Assembly: GCF_024436065.1 (NCBI RefSeq)
Contig: NZ_JANFNS010000002.1
Location: forward strand, 917,345 to 981,344
Length of the DNA stretch: 64,000 bases
Source: Saccharibacillus sp. JS10
Lineage (GTDB): Bacteria > Bacillota > Bacilli > Paenibacillales > Paenibacillaceae
Reading direction: 5' to 3'
This document shows positions 17,487 through 26,630 of this stretch, one piece after another. How positions within the stretch are numbered: position 1 is the stretch's first letter; each line of letters opens with the position of its first letter. A program made the position numbers and the translations under genes. The notes under the pieces are model-generated. The model made no database searches. It was not told the DNA's origin and saw only the letters and a program-made list of their open reading frames with translations.

Positions 17487-17543
17487 TTAACAAGCGTTAA
17501 ACGAAAAAACTTCTTTTTAAAGATTGTTAAGCAAATGGTAAGG
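17487..17543. promoter_or_regulatory. Candidate response-regulator boxes in the divergent promoter region
   Basis: TTAACA-AGCG-TTAAAC (17487-17502) is a direct repeat with about 10-bp period, like boxes bound by OmpR/PhoP regulators. A related set lies on the other strand: ATTGTTAAGC and GGTAAGG at 17523-17543. The first set overlaps the -35 region for a possible minus-strand TACAAT (-10, complement of 17471-17476). Binding is inferred. Confidence 0.5.
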
Positions 17544-17600
17544 TAGCGTTTAGCCGTTCTTCAAAGAGCAGAAGTAAGCTTGATGCAGAGGTGATGAGGA

Positions 17601-18830
17601 ATGGATACAAATAAAAGAGTAACTTTGATCGATGCGCTTAGAGGATTCAGTTTATCGGGAATTATTGTGGCTAATATGCTTATTTTCCAATACGGGCTAA
17701 TGGGTGAAAGTCATCCCGAATTGTTCGGCATTGCAGGAGCAGACTTTGCTTTTCATTCGTTTCTATTTATCGCAGTCGTTGGAAGCTTTATGCCGATCTT
17801 TGCGTTTATGTTTGGATTCGGGATGGCGAAGTCGGCAGACAGTCTTAGAAGGCGCCAATTAAGACCCAAATGGCATTTATCGCGCCGTTTTCTGCTCCTG
17901 TTCGTGTTGGGAATATTGCACGCCACATTTTTATGGGAAGGGGATATTCTTACGTTCTACGGGCTCACCGGATTTTTCTTGCTACTCTTTCTGAACCGCA
18001 AACCGAAAACGCAATTGGTCTGGGCAGTTCTGCTAATGATCCTCATCGGAGCTATTGGCTTCGTGCCAGATGAACAGGGAGTAACTGCATTTGGACAATC
18101 GGAACACACGAAATCTTATGTCATGCAGAGTAAAGACGTTTATAGCGCTGGCACATATGCCGAGATTAAAGCTTTCCGTAATGAAGCCGATCCGTTTGGC
18201 GAAGAAGAAGGTTGGATATTGGCGATCGGAAGTTTGCTTGCTCCGCTATTAATCGCGCCTATGTTTTTACTGGGCATGAGAGCGGCTAGAATCGGTACTT
18301 TCGATAACCCTGAAGCTTCCAGACGACTGTATAGACGTAGAGCCGCTATTCTCATCACTGCTGGTCTTTTGACCAAAACGATTAGCGTATTGGCTCCTCA
18401 GTTCGGCGCGACACATATTCCGGGGATTGCGATTGGAACTACGGTAGGCGGTTCGCTACTTGCGCTGGGATATATCTATGCGTTCGCGTTAATATATCCG
18501 CGTCTTCGTTCTTTTTCGCTAATGACAAGGTTTGAAGCCGTAGGCAAATTGTCGCTCACCAATTATTTGATGCAGAGCGTAATCTGCACGACGATCTTTT
18601 ATGGATATGGATTGGGTTTGTTTGGCCGTACAGGCGTATTCATCGGAACAGTGATCGTATTGACGGTCTATGCGGTTCAGCTCTGGCTCAGCCCACTGTA
18701 TCTGAAAATATTCCGTACCGGTCCTGTCGAAAAGTTGCTGCGGATCGGAACTTACCTACATTGGAACGGGCAACCGAGAAAAAGCCGCGCTGCTCGGAAA
18801 AGAGAAGTCCAAAAAATGCACGCATCGTAA
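17601..18830 (+). CDS. DUF418 domain-containing membrane protein (YeiB-like)
   Basis: This 409-residue polytopic membrane protein has about ten hydrophobic helices. It opens with IDALRGFSLSGIIVANML, the signature of the DUF418/YeiB group, which is related to membrane acyltransferases of the heparan-N-acetyltransferase fold. The C-terminal DUF418 part holds KLSLTNYLMQS. The C-terminal tail is Lys/Arg-rich and cytoplasmic. It is divergent from a two-component system, suggesting regulation in response to an envelope signal. Biochemical role unknown. Confidence 0.85.
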   Translation: MDTNKRVTLIDALRGFSLSGIIVANMLIFQYGLMGESHPELFGIAGADFAFHSFLFIAVVGSFMPIFAFMFGFGMAKSADSLRRRQLRPKWHLSRRFLLLFVLGILHATFLWEGDILTFYGLTGFFLLLFLNRKPKTQLVWAVLLMILIGAIGFVPDEQGVTAFGQSEHTKSYVMQSKDVYSAGTYAEIKAFRNEADPFGEEEGWILAIGSLLAPLLIAPMFLLGMRAARIGTFDNPEASRRLYRRRAAILITAGLLTKTISVLAPQFGATHIPGIAIGTTVGGSLLALGYIYAFALIYPRLRSFSLMTRFEAVGKLSLTNYLMQSVICTTIFYGYGLGLFGRTGVFIGTVIVLTVYAVQLWLSPLYLKIFRTGPVEKLLRIGTYLHWNGQPRKSRAARKREVQKMHAS

Positions 18831-18854
18831 AGATCGTAAAGATCGTCTGTACAA

Positions 18855-18889
18855 AAAAAGGTCTTCCCAAATATCGGGAAGACCTTTTT
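18855..18889. terminator. Bidirectional terminator between DUF418 and fsa
   Basis: A perfect 14-bp stem AAAAAGGTCTTCCC (18855-18868) with GGGAAGACCTTTTT (18876-18889), A-rich before and T-rich after, serves both converging genes. Confidence 0.9.
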
Positions 18890-18950
18890 GCGATCAAATA
18901 TCCGCGTTAGATAAGCAGATATTTGTATAAAAGCAGCTACGGAATTTCGA

Positions 18951-19634
18951 TTAAGACTTGGTATTCGCTTGTTCTTTGACCGCTTCTGCGGCTTTCGGAA
19001 CGGTTTCCCAGTCTTTCAAAAATTGTTCGATCCCTTTGTCTGTAAGTGGGTGTGCCCAGAGTTTTGGTAAAATCGAGCCTGGGATCGTCGCGATATGCGC
19101 ACCTGCAAGAGCAGCTTGCTGCACGTGACCGATATGACGAATACTAGCTGCGATAATTTCGGACTTCAGACCATACGTATCGAGGATGGTGCGAAGATCG
19201 GAGATCAGTTCCATACCATCGACGCCGATATCATCCAATCGTCCGATAAACGGACTGATAAACGTTGCTCCTGCTTTTGCCGCCATCAAACCTTGTGCAG
19301 CGGAGAAGATCAGAGTCACGTTTGTACGAATTCCTTTTTGACTCAATTGATTACACGCGTAAAGGCCTTCTTCCGTCATTGGAAGCTTGATCACGACGTT
19401 AGGCGCCCATTGCGCAATTTCCAGGGCTTCTTCAATCATCTCGTCGCCTTTAAGCGATACGACTTCGGCGCTGACCGGTCCTGGAACAATCGCCGTGATC
19501 TCCTTGATTACGTCCTGAAATTGGCGACCTTCTTTTGCAATAAGCGAAGGGTTCGTCGTTACACCATCCACCAAGCCTAATCGTACAATTCGCTTGATTT
19601 CCTCCAGATTACCGGTATCCAAGAAAAATTTCAC
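18951..19634 (-). CDS. fsa: Fructose-6-phosphate aldolase / small transaldolase-like protein
   Basis: This 227-residue class I aldolase of the small transaldolase subfamily has the Schiff-base Lys83 in [11 protein letters not shown], plus [12 protein letters not shown] (residues 25-36) and [28 protein letters not shown]. The length is typical of FSA/TalC rather than of full transaldolase (about 320). It acts in the cytosol on fructose-6-phosphate/glyceraldehyde-3-phosphate exchange, as aldolase or transaldolase. Motifs alone do not separate the two activities. GGAGGAATT supplies the ribosome site. Confidence 0.9.
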   Translation of the reverse strand: MKFFLDTGNLEEIKRIVRLGLVDGVTTNPSLIAKEGRQFQDVIKEITAIVPGPVSAEVVSLKGDEMIEEALEIAQWAPNVVIKLPMTEEGLYACNQLSQKGIRTNVTLIFSAAQGLMAAKAGATFISPFIGRLDDIGVDGMELISDLRTILDTYGLKSEIIAASIRHIGHVQQAALAGAHIATIPGSILPKLWAHPLTDKGIEQFLKDWETVPKAAEAVKEQANTKS

Positions 19635-19756
19635 GTCAATTCCTCCTTCAACAATTTGGGAAATTTTCGTAGACTTGCTGCGAAAACCTCGTACCTATTT
19701 GTTTCCCCTTTTTCAAAGGATTTGACACATTTTTTTTGAGAATTATGCTTGTAAGC

Positions 19757-19786
19757 TTGAATCGAACCGTAGAAACTCGATATAAT
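19757..19786 (+). promoter_or_regulatory. Promoter for the DsbA-like gene
   Basis: TTGAAT (19757-19762) and consensus TATAAT (19781-19786) are 18 bp apart. Another possible pair, TTGACA (19722) with TATGCT (19744), lies just upstream. Confidence 0.65.
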
Positions 19787-19867
19787 TACATTTAGTCGAT
19801 CATGTGCATATTTGTTCCAAGCGCAGAATATGCCAAACGGACAAACTTAAGGATAAGGGGAGCAATA

Positions 19868-20689
19868 ATGAGTAAAAACAAAAAGTCGGCATCGAAAAAC
19901 AGGAAGCCGCAAACAACGAAATCCAATACAGGTGGAGCGGGCAGACCTCAAAATACACCTAGACCGCAAAATCCAAACAGTGCAGCGTCGCAGTGGACAT
20001 CCGGTTCCAAACGCAAAAAAAGTAATCTGAGCGCGATCGCACTTGGGTTTGTAGGTCTGATCGTCGTACTGGCAGTATTGATCTTTGTTTTGACGAAAGT
20101 CGGACAAAATCAATCTTCTTCCGCAGAACCTGTCGTATTGACCAATTATGAAGCGACCAACCAACCGACATTGGGTGATCCTGATTCGAAGATCAAGATC
20201 GTGGAGTTCGGTGATTTCAAATGCCCGGATTGCAAATTATGGTCGGAGACGGTCTTCCCTGATCTGAAAGCTAAATATCTCGATACAAACGAAGCTTCGT
20301 TCCAATTCGCAGATTATCCGTTTTTGGCAGATGATTCGACATTGTTAGCATTAGGTGGACAAGCATTGTATGAACAAAATCCGGAATACTTCTGGACTTA
20401 CTACAAAGCGGTGTACACCAACCAAGATACAAGCAAAGTTCGCGAAAGCTGGATCACCGAAGATTATATTGTGAATTTGGTCAAAGAAAACGTACCTGGT
20501 GCGGACCTTGAAAAATTCACCAGCGATTTGAAAAACAAAACGTATCAAGCCGCAGTGGATGCCGATGTCAAAGCCGGCGATGACAGCAAAATTTCAGGAA
20601 CGCCTTCGATTTTCGTGAACGGTACGAAAGTCGAAAATCCAACTCTTGAAAATGTCGAAGCGGCTATTGCAGCAGCAAAAGCAAGCTAA
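19868..20689 (+). CDS. Membrane-anchored DsbA-family thioredoxin-like protein
   Basis: This 273-residue protein has a long basic, Pro/Asn/Ser-rich cytoplasmic N-terminus (1-50), one membrane helix (about 54-76) and an extracytoplasmic DsbA-like thioredoxin domain with the redox motif CPDC at 119-122. The cis-Pro loop ISGTPSIFVNG is near the C-terminus. It resembles BdbD/DsbA-like oxidoreductases that form or reduce disulfides in secreted proteins. The ATG at 19868 follows AAGGGGAG; a frame extension to 19802 has no ribosome site. No DsbB/BdbC partner lies next to it. Confidence 0.88.
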   Translation: MSKNKKSASKNRKPQTTKSNTGGAGRPQNTPRPQNPNSAASQWTSGSKRKKSNLSAIALGFVGLIVVLAVLIFVLTKVGQNQSSSAEPVVLTNYEATNQPTLGDPDSKIKIVEFGDFKCPDCKLWSETVFPDLKAKYLDTNEASFQFADYPFLADDSTLLALGGQALYEQNPEYFWTYYKAVYTNQDTSKVRESWITEDYIVNLVKENVPGADLEKFTSDLKNKTYQAAVDADVKAGDDSKISGTPSIFVNGTKVENPTLENVEAAIAAAKAS

Positions 20690-20707
20690 ATCTTATTTTA
20701 CAAAGCC

Positions 20708-20758
20708 GTCTGTAGCAACGAAATCGTCCTCGACATTTCGCTGCTACAGACTTTTTTT
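20708..20758 (+). terminator. Terminator after the DsbA-like gene
   Basis: GTCTGTAGCAACGAAAT (20708-20724) pairs with ATTTCGCTGCTACAGAC (20735-20751), with one A/C mismatch, then seven Ts. Confidence 0.92.
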
Positions 20759-20840
20759 GTGCAAAAATAAAAGGATATTGAAACGAATAGGAGGTTAGAG
20801 ACGTTTAGGATAAAAAGATGGTTTTGAAGGAGAGAAAAAA

Positions 20841-21311
20841 ATGGTTGATGATCGAATGAGTGATGAAATCAGAAAAGCAATTGAAAATGGAGATGCCTCG
20901 TATAGTAATGTGACTTATGTAGATGGGTTTGACACAGGAAGCGCATTTGATGGTTTTCTAGCAGGAGCGCCGGTATGGTTTGTGATTCCGTTTGTATTGA
21001 TTGCGGCACTTATCATTGGTGCGATTGTTTTTGCTATTATCAAAGGTTCGTCTACATATATGAAAAACAATGCGTCGGATATTGAGCGTGTCGAAGTTCG
21101 TTTGATCGGCAAACGTAACAAAGTATGGGGCGGAAGTGGCGATCGCAGTGCAAGCACCAGTTATTACTTGACTTTCGAAGCCGAGAACGGAGACCGCAAA
21201 GAATTTCAGGTGAACGGAGAACAATATGGTCTGAATATCGAAGGTGACGAAGGGCTGCTTACTTTTCAAGGTACACGCTTCAAAAGTTTTGAACGAAATA
21301 TTCAGACTTAA
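20841..21311 (+). CDS. DUF2500 family membrane protein
   Basis: This 156-residue protein has one strong membrane helix (about residues 45-68) followed by a small beta-rich domain: VEVRLIGKRNKVWG, STSYYLTFEAENGDRKEFQVNG and YGLNIEGDEGLLTFQGTRFKSFER. This is the pattern of DUF2500 proteins. The function of the family is unknown to me. AAGGAGAG precedes the ATG. The macrodomain gene begins 65 bp downstream on the same strand. Confidence 0.8.
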   Translation: MVDDRMSDEIRKAIENGDASYSNVTYVDGFDTGSAFDGFLAGAPVWFVIPFVLIAALIIGAIVFAIIKGSSTYMKNNASDIERVEVRLIGKRNKVWGGSGDRSASTSYYLTFEAENGDRKEFQVNGEQYGLNIEGDEGLLTFQGTRFKSFERNIQT

Positions 21312-21375
21312 CCGCAAAACGGGTAATACGATAGAAAGACTCTAGAAGAATTACTTTAGCGGGAGGGCATCCAAG

Positions 21376-21951
21376 ATGAAACATGAGAATAGTAATACGC
21401 AGAATCAACCCTTGATCAAAGTTATTTTAGGCGATATTACCACATACAGTACCGACGCGATTGTGAATGCGGCGAATTCATCGCTGCTTGGCGGAGGCGG
21501 CGTTGATGGGGCAATCCATCGTGCAGGCGGTCCAGAAATTTTGGCAGAATGCCGCAAAATCCGAGATCGTCAAGGAGGCTGCGAGACCGGGCAAGCTGTT
21601 GTAACGACCGCAGGCAAGCTGCCGGCCCAAATCGTGGTCCATACGGTAGGCCCCGTGTATCAAAATGGGCAGCAAGGCGAAAGCGAGTTGCTCCGAAGTT
21701 GTTATCTGCATTCGATTGAGCAAGCGGTCTCGGCAGGCGCACATCGTATTGCGTTTCCTAATATTTCGACAGGGATCTACGGATATCCGAAAAAAGAAGC
21801 GGCGCAAATCGCTTGGGATGCGGTGCAAGAAGCTTTGCGGCTTCATTCGTCCAAATCCGGTGAAAATCGTCTGGAAGAAGTCGCTTTTGTCTGCTATGAC
21901 GAAGAAAATCAACAATTGTATCGGCAATTGCTTGAGGCTCAATCAAATTAA
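21376..21951 (+). CDS. Macrodomain protein, O-acetyl-ADP-ribose deacetylase-like
   Basis: This 191-residue cytosolic macrodomain has VNAANSSLLGGGGVDGAIHRAGG (residues 30-52) and FPNISTGIYGYPKKEAA, the two loops that bind ADP-ribose. It is close to YmdB/MacroD hydrolases, which remove ADP-ribose from proteins or deacetylate O-acetyl-ADP-ribose. The catalytic Asn-Asp-type residues in the first loop are intact. GGGAGG precedes the ATG. A terminator follows. Confidence 0.9.
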   Translation: MKHENSNTQNQPLIKVILGDITTYSTDAIVNAANSSLLGGGGVDGAIHRAGGPEILAECRKIRDRQGGCETGQAVVTTAGKLPAQIVVHTVGPVYQNGQQGESELLRSCYLHSIEQAVSAGAHRIAFPNISTGIYGYPKKEAAQIAWDAVQEALRLHSSKSGENRLEEVAFVCYDEENQQLYRQLLEAQSN

Positions 21952-21961
21952 TTCATATCTA

Positions 21962-21992
21962 AAAAGTCTTGCGACGTTGCAAGGCTTTTTTT
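21962..21992 (+). terminator. Terminator after the macrodomain gene
   Basis: AAGTCTTGC pairs with GCAAGGCTT (one G-T pair) around a short loop, followed by a run of Ts. Confidence 0.85.
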
Positions 21993-22001
21993 CTTTACGC
22001 A

Positions 22002-22060
22002 AAAGTATACTGTTTTCTTTAAATCATATACTTTACTTTTGTAAGCGATAAGTTTATAAT
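22002..22060 (+). promoter_or_regulatory. Promoter with overlapping inverted-repeat operator upstream of the VOC gene
   Basis: TTTACT (22032-22037) and TATAAT (22055-22060) are 17 bp apart. An inverted repeat AAAGTATA (22002-22009) with TATACTTT (22027-22034) abuts and overlaps the -35. AAAGTAT recurs just after the -10. The layout fits repression, for example by a DUF24/MarR-type quinone or thiol sensor, as known for catechol dioxygenase genes in Bacillus. Confidence 0.6.
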
Positions 22061-22125
22061 CAAAGTATCAAATATTACTTCAAAGAAACAAATAATGATA
22101 TAACTAAACTTTTGGAGGTTATACA

Positions 22126-22983
22126 ATGACTAATTATCATATTCACCCTGATGCCCATATGGGACGTGTACAATTGAAGGTCAGTCAGCTTCAACGTTCG
22201 GTAGACTTTTATACGCAATTGATTGGGCTTCAGTTATTGAATCAGACTGACACAACAGCGGAATTCGGTGTAGCAGGAAGCGGCGTATTGCTCGGAATCG
22301 AAGAAGTCGCAGATGCACAAATCATGCGTCCGCAATCGGTCACAGGTCTGTATCATTTCGCGATTTTGATGCCAGATCGCAAATCGTTGGCAACGACTAT
22401 TTTGCATATCGCACAAACGGGAACAAGTCTCGGTCAAGGCGACCATTTGGTAAGCGAAGCCTTTTATCTGAACGATCCAGACGGTAACGGAATAGAAATC
22501 TATGCCGATCGTCCTCGCTCACAGTGGCAAAAAGACGAAAGTGGCGAGTACAAGATGGCGACTGACCCGGTCGATGTAGACTCGCTCTTAAGTTTAGCGG
22601 AAGATTGGACAGGCATGCCGCAAGGTACGGTTATCGGTCACGTCCATCTGCATATCGGTAATTTGCCGGATGCACGGAAGTTTTATGTAGACGGGCTTGG
22701 CTTCGATATTGTCTCTCATTTCGGTAACGCCGCATTATTCGTATCGGCTGGCGGTTATCATCACCATATGGGATTGAATACGTGGGCGGGCGTAGGGGCT
22801 CCGGCAGCTCCAAGTAACGCGGTCGGTCTACGATACTTCACGATCGTATATCCGAATGTGGAGCAATTGAAGTTAGCATTGGATGCCTTGATTCAGATTG
22901 GAGTCGAAATTACGAATACGCCTGAAGGGGCTTCGGCATTTGATCCATTTGGAAATCGTGCGGTTTTGGTGGTTGGATCATAA
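22126..22983 (+). CDS. VOC family protein, catechol-2,3-dioxygenase-like (CatE-like)
   Basis: This 285-residue protein consists of two vicinal-oxygen-chelate modules (about 12-130 and 168-285). Motifs include DPDGNGIEIYADRPR in the first and GHVHLHIGNL plus HHHMGLNTW in the second, like the Bacillus CatE extradiol dioxygenase, which opens catechol rings. Glyoxalase-type activity is an alternative. TTTGGAGG precedes the ATG. The promoter overlaps an inverted repeat, so it is probably inducible. It is a single gene with its own terminator. Confidence 0.88.
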   Translation: MTNYHIHPDAHMGRVQLKVSQLQRSVDFYTQLIGLQLLNQTDTTAEFGVAGSGVLLGIEEVADAQIMRPQSVTGLYHFAILMPDRKSLATTILHIAQTGTSLGQGDHLVSEAFYLNDPDGNGIEIYADRPRSQWQKDESGEYKMATDPVDVDSLLSLAEDWTGMPQGTVIGHVHLHIGNLPDARKFYVDGLGFDIVSHFGNAALFVSAGGYHHHMGLNTWAGVGAPAAPSNAVGLRYFTIVYPNVEQLKLALDALIQIGVEITNTPEGASAFDPFGNRAVLVVGS

Positions 22984-22997
22984 AAAGGTTAAGAAAG

Positions 22998-23041
22998 AAC
23001 GATACTCCAAGCTGCTTTTAGCGTTGGGTATCGTTTTTTTT
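22998..23041 (+). terminator. Terminator after the VOC gene
   Basis: AACGATAC plus CCAA (22998-23010) pairs with TTGG plus GTATCGTT (23024-23034) with one bulge, then a run of eight Ts. Confidence 0.85.
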
Positions 23042-23083
23042 GTGTATATGTAAAGTAAGTAGGTTGAAAAAGGAGAGAGAAAA

Positions 23084-23554
23084 ATGAGGGTAATCGGCAT
23101 TTTACTGATCGCACTTGGGTTATACTGGATAGGTGTAGGCTTCTTTTTTGCGGGTTCTTCTTTGTCTAAAGAGTATCCGCTTCCTGTAATCGCAATCTCT
23201 TATTTAATCTTTTTCTTTTTACCAGGAGGACTATTTGCTTGGCTTGGAAGATGGTTGCTTCGTCGTTCCAAATCACGAAAAAATCAACGGATATTAGTCG
23301 AAAATCCAAGTGAAGACGGAGCGCCTACGTATATGGAATATAATTTCGATAAAGAAGGCAATCCGATTTCGTTAGAAAAGCCTTCGCCTGAGCCGCAACC
23401 GGATGTGTATCGAACACAAACACAACGCCGGAAAAAAGAACGTGCCGAGTTGGTGACAGCCGTCTGCCGTTCTTGCGGTCGCCGCAAAACGATTCGAGCC
23501 GGAACTTCTGCGCAGTGCGATTATTGCGGTGGAACGGTAATTGAAGAAGATTGA
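23084..23554 (+). CDS. Membrane protein with C-terminal zinc ribbon, unknown function
   Basis: This 156-residue protein has two membrane helices (about 3-25 and 35-58), an acidic/Pro-rich linker (about 75-110) and a C-terminal zinc ribbon. The ribbon has CRSCGRRKTIRAGT followed by CDYCGG, that is two CxxC knuckles about 16 residues apart. I do not recognise a named family. AAAAGGAGAG precedes the ATG. It lies 15 nt before ung on the same strand and is likely co-transcribed with it. Confidence 0.75.
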   Translation: MRVIGILLIALGLYWIGVGFFFAGSSLSKEYPLPVIAISYLIFFFLPGGLFAWLGRWLLRRSKSRKNQRILVENPSEDGAPTYMEYNFDKEGNPISLEKPSPEPQPDVYRTQTQRRKKERAELVTAVCRSCGRRKTIRAGTSAQCDYCGGTVIEED

Positions 23555-23569
23555 GAAAGGACTGGAATC

Positions 23570-24286
23570 ATGAAGAAAGCGATTTTCACCAATGATTGGG
23601 CAGAAGTTTTACATCCTGAAATGGAAAAGCCTTATTATACGGAATTGCGAAGTAAACTTGCCGATGAATATCGTTCACGTACTGTTTACCCCGATATGTA
23701 CCGGATTTTTAGTGCGTTTCATTTGACTTCTTTTGCAGATACCCGCGTAGTGATCTTGGGGCAAGATCCGTATCATGGACCGAATCAAGCGCATGGATTA
23801 AGCTTTTCGGTTCAACCCGGAATTTCTGTGCCGCCTTCATTAGAAAATATTTATCGTGAGTTACAAGACGATCTGGGATGTCCGCCTGTAAAGCATGGGT
23901 TTTTGGAACATTGGGCAAAACAAGGCGTGCTCATGCTTAATAACGTACTTACCGTGCGCCGGGGCGCCGCGGCTTCGCATCAAGGGTTAGGCTGGGAGAT
24001 ATTTACCGACGCCGCGATTGCCGCAATCAATGAACGAGAAACGCCGGTCGTCTTTATTTTATGGGGGCGCAGTGCGCAAGAAAAAGGTTCGTTTATCAAC
24101 ACCGATCGGCATCTGATAATCAAATCGGCGCATCCTAGCCCACGTTCGGCAGATCGCGGATTTTTCGGTAGCCGTCCTTTTTCAAAAACAAATCAGTTTT
24201 TAACGCAAAACGGCTTGCCGGAGATTCAATGGTGCTTACCAGAAACACCGGAACAATTAGATGAACAAGGGGAAACTACGACTTGA
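23570..24286 (+). CDS. ung: Uracil-DNA glycosylase
   Basis: This 238-residue family 1 UDG removes uracil from DNA to start base excision repair. The water-activating loop GQDPYHG is at residues 64-70 with catalytic Asp66. The Leu-loop [21 protein letters not shown] begins at His188; here Arg replaces the more usual Leu after HPSP. Length is typical. The stop codon overlaps the TTG start of the following HAD gene by 3 bp. Confidence 0.95.
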   Translation: MKKAIFTNDWAEVLHPEMEKPYYTELRSKLADEYRSRTVYPDMYRIFSAFHLTSFADTRVVILGQDPYHGPNQAHGLSFSVQPGISVPPSLENIYRELQDDLGCPPVKHGFLEHWAKQGVLMLNNVLTVRRGAAASHQGLGWEIFTDAAIAAINERETPVVFILWGRSAQEKGSFINTDRHLIIKSAHPSPRSADRGFFGSRPFSKTNQFLTQNGLPEIQWCLPETPEQLDEQGETTT

Positions 24287-24984
24287 AAACTTACCGGTAT
24301 ATTTTATTTGACGCAGACGATACCTTATTGGATTTCCAACGCTCTGAGCGTGAAGCTTTCGCTGCCGCATTGTTAGAATCTCAACTTGGATTAGACTTTG
24401 AACAATCTTATGAACAGTATACGATCATCAATCGAGCGTTATGGCTGGATTATGAACAAAATAAAGTCACGCAAACGCAGCTTCGTAGCGAACGATTTTA
24501 TCGACTATTTCAACAATTGAAAATGGATCACGATGCAAAAGTATTCGGAGACCTGTATTTGCGGCATTTTGCGGCAGGCTCGTTTTTGACACCGGATGCT
24601 TTGGCTGTATGCGATCAATTGAAATCCAAGTTCCAGCTGTCTATTATTACGAACGGAATTCGCGATGTGCAATTTTCTCGAATTTTAGGCTCGGCACTTC
24701 ATAATCACTTTGATCATATTATCGTCTCGGATGACGTTGGGTTTGCAAAACCGGCACCTCAAATTTTCGATTACGCGATGGAAAAGATCGGATGCACCGA
24801 CAAATCCGAAGTGCTGATTGTTGGCGATTCGTTATCTTCGGATATTCGAGGAGGGCATCAGTACGGAATCGACACCTGTTGGTATAACCCCAATGAATTC
24901 ACGAATACAAGCGATATCAAGCCGACTTATGAAATCTCTAAGCTGACTCAGTTGGTCAAATTATTGTCGGAACGTACGCGGTAA
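24283..24984 (+). CDS. YjjG-type HAD noncanonical pyrimidine nucleotidase
   Basis: This 233-residue haloacid dehalogenase-type phosphatase has motif [10 protein letters not shown] (Asp10, Asp12), motif II SIITNG, and motifs [17 protein letters not shown], with a helical C1 cap. This is the YjjG/YfnB branch, which dephosphorylates noncanonical pyrimidine nucleotides. That fits its position directly behind ung, since both reduce uracil-type damage. The start is TTG overlapping the ung stop, with AAGGGGAAA as ribosome site. Confidence 0.88.
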   Translation: MKTYRYILFDADDTLLDFQRSEREAFAAALLESQLGLDFEQSYEQYTIINRALWLDYEQNKVTQTQLRSERFYRLFQQLKMDHDAKVFGDLYLRHFAAGSFLTPDALAVCDQLKSKFQLSIITNGIRDVQFSRILGSALHNHFDHIIVSDDVGFAKPAPQIFDYAMEKIGCTDKSEVLIVGDSLSSDIRGGHQYGIDTCWYNPNEFTNTSDIKPTYEISKLTQLVKLLSERTR

Positions 24985-25090
24985 TTTTCTTTTTCGTACA
25001 TAGATATTGAGGTCGATTATACAAGTCGATCAAAGAATGAAGCAACGAAATTTTAAATTCACAAAAAATGTTGCTTGGAAAGCTATCTTT

Positions 25091-25119
25091 TTGACTGTTG
25101 AAAACGCTACAATTACAAT
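25091..25119 (+). promoter_or_regulatory. Promoter for fumC
   Basis: TTGACT (25091-25096) and TACAAT (25114-25119) are exactly 17 bp apart, about 100 nt ahead of the fumC start. Confidence 0.7.
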
Positions 25120-25217
25120 CAGAGTGAGAACCTGCATGTTGGATATACATAGGTCGATGATGATCTGGATTCCACGATGCAACTATTTTGTGATCGCATT
25201 AAAGGAGGAGACGGATT

Positions 25218-26597
25218 TTGGATTATCGCATTGAAAAAGACACGCTTGGAGAAATGAAGGTACCTACAGATAAAATGTGGGGTGCGCAAACGCAGCGCAG
25301 TAAAGAGAATTTTCCGATCGGTCAAGAACATATGCCTTCCGAAGTGATTCGTGCTTTTGCTATTTTGAAAAAATCTGCGGCACTTGCTAACCATGACTTG
25401 GGGAAATTGTCGGAACATAAAGCCGGAGCGATCGCTCAAGCTGCCGACGAAATTCTCGAAGGCTTGCTGGACGAACATTTTCCTTTGGTCGTATGGCAGA
25501 CGGGTAGCGGCACGCAGTCCAATATGAATGTGAATGAAGTCATCGCATACCGGGGCAATCAATTGCTCGAAGCCAAAGGCGTGACAGACGAGCGTCTCCA
25601 TCCAAACGATGATGTGAATATGTCGCAAAGTTCGAACGATACGTTCCCTACAGCGCTGCACGTAGCAGGCGTAATCGCGGTCGAAGACAAATTGCTTCCT
25701 GCAATCGGAGTGCTCAAAGCCACTTTCGATGAAAAAGTCGAAGCATTCAAAGATATCATCAAAATCGGTCGTACCCATCTGCAAGACGCGACGCCGCTTA
25801 CGCTCGGTCAAGAAGTTAGCGGTTGGTCTGCGATGCTGGAAAAAAGCGGCACAATGATCAAAGAAAGTGTTCAGCATATGAAAGAGCTTGCGATCGGCGG
25901 CACGGCGGTCGGTACAGGCATCAATGCACATCCTGAATTTGGCGACCGCGTTGCGGCATACATTTCGCAATTCACGCAAGCTAAATTCACATCGGCAAAA
26001 AATAAATTCCACGCGCTTACAAGTCACGACGAAGCGGTATACACGCACGGAGCCATCAAAGGGCTTGCAGCCGACCTGATGAAGATTGCCAACGATGTGC
26101 GTTGGCTCGCAAGTGGACCGCGCAGCGGTCTTGGCGAGATTCGTATCCCAGAAAACGAGCCAGGCAGCTCGATCATGCCGGGTAAAGTCAATCCGACGCA
26201 GCCGGAAGCGATCACGATGGTTGTGGCGCAAGTATTCGGCAACGATACAACGATCGGATTTGCGGCAAGCCAAGGCAACTTTGAATTGAATGTATTCAAA
26301 CCTGTCTTGATCTATAACTTCTTGCAGTCCGTGAATCTGTTGGCAGATTCCATGATCGCATTCAACGACAAATGCGCGGTAGGCATCGAAGCGAATCTGG
26401 ATAAGATTGATCATAACTTGAAAAATTCGCTGATGCTCGTGACTTCGCTCAACCCGCATATCGGATATGAGAACGCAGCGAAAATCGCTAAAAAAGCACA
26501 TGCCGAAGGCACATCGCTCAAAGAAGCCGCTTTGTCTACGGGATTGCTTACGGAAGAAGAATTTGATCGTTATGTCGATCCGAAAAAAATGATCTAA
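25218..26597 (+). CDS. fumC: Class II fumarate hydratase
   Basis: This 459-residue TCA-cycle enzyme interconverts fumarate and malate without an iron-sulfur cluster. The superfamily signature [15 protein letters not shown] (about 316-330), the substrate motif [13 protein letters not shown] (about 97-109) and [10 protein letters not shown] are all intact. It is a cytosolic homotetramer by family. The start is TTG, placed 8 nt after AAAGGAGGAG. The BstA-like gene follows after 33 bp and probably shares the transcript. Confidence 0.96.
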   Translation: MDYRIEKDTLGEMKVPTDKMWGAQTQRSKENFPIGQEHMPSEVIRAFAILKKSAALANHDLGKLSEHKAGAIAQAADEILEGLLDEHFPLVVWQTGSGTQSNMNVNEVIAYRGNQLLEAKGVTDERLHPNDDVNMSQSSNDTFPTALHVAGVIAVEDKLLPAIGVLKATFDEKVEAFKDIIKIGRTHLQDATPLTLGQEVSGWSAMLEKSGTMIKESVQHMKELAIGGTAVGTGINAHPEFGDRVAAYISQFTQAKFTSAKNKFHALTSHDEAVYTHGAIKGLAADLMKIANDVRWLASGPRSGLGEIRIPENEPGSSIMPGKVNPTQPEAITMVVAQVFGNDTTIGFAASQGNFELNVFKPVLIYNFLQSVNLLADSMIAFNDKCAVGIEANLDKIDHNLKNSLMLVTSLNPHIGYENAAKIAKKAHAEGTSLKEAALSTGLLTEEEFDRYVDPKKMI

Positions 26598-26630
26598 ACG
26601 CGACTGCTCGCCGACGAGGAGGCTTCCCGA

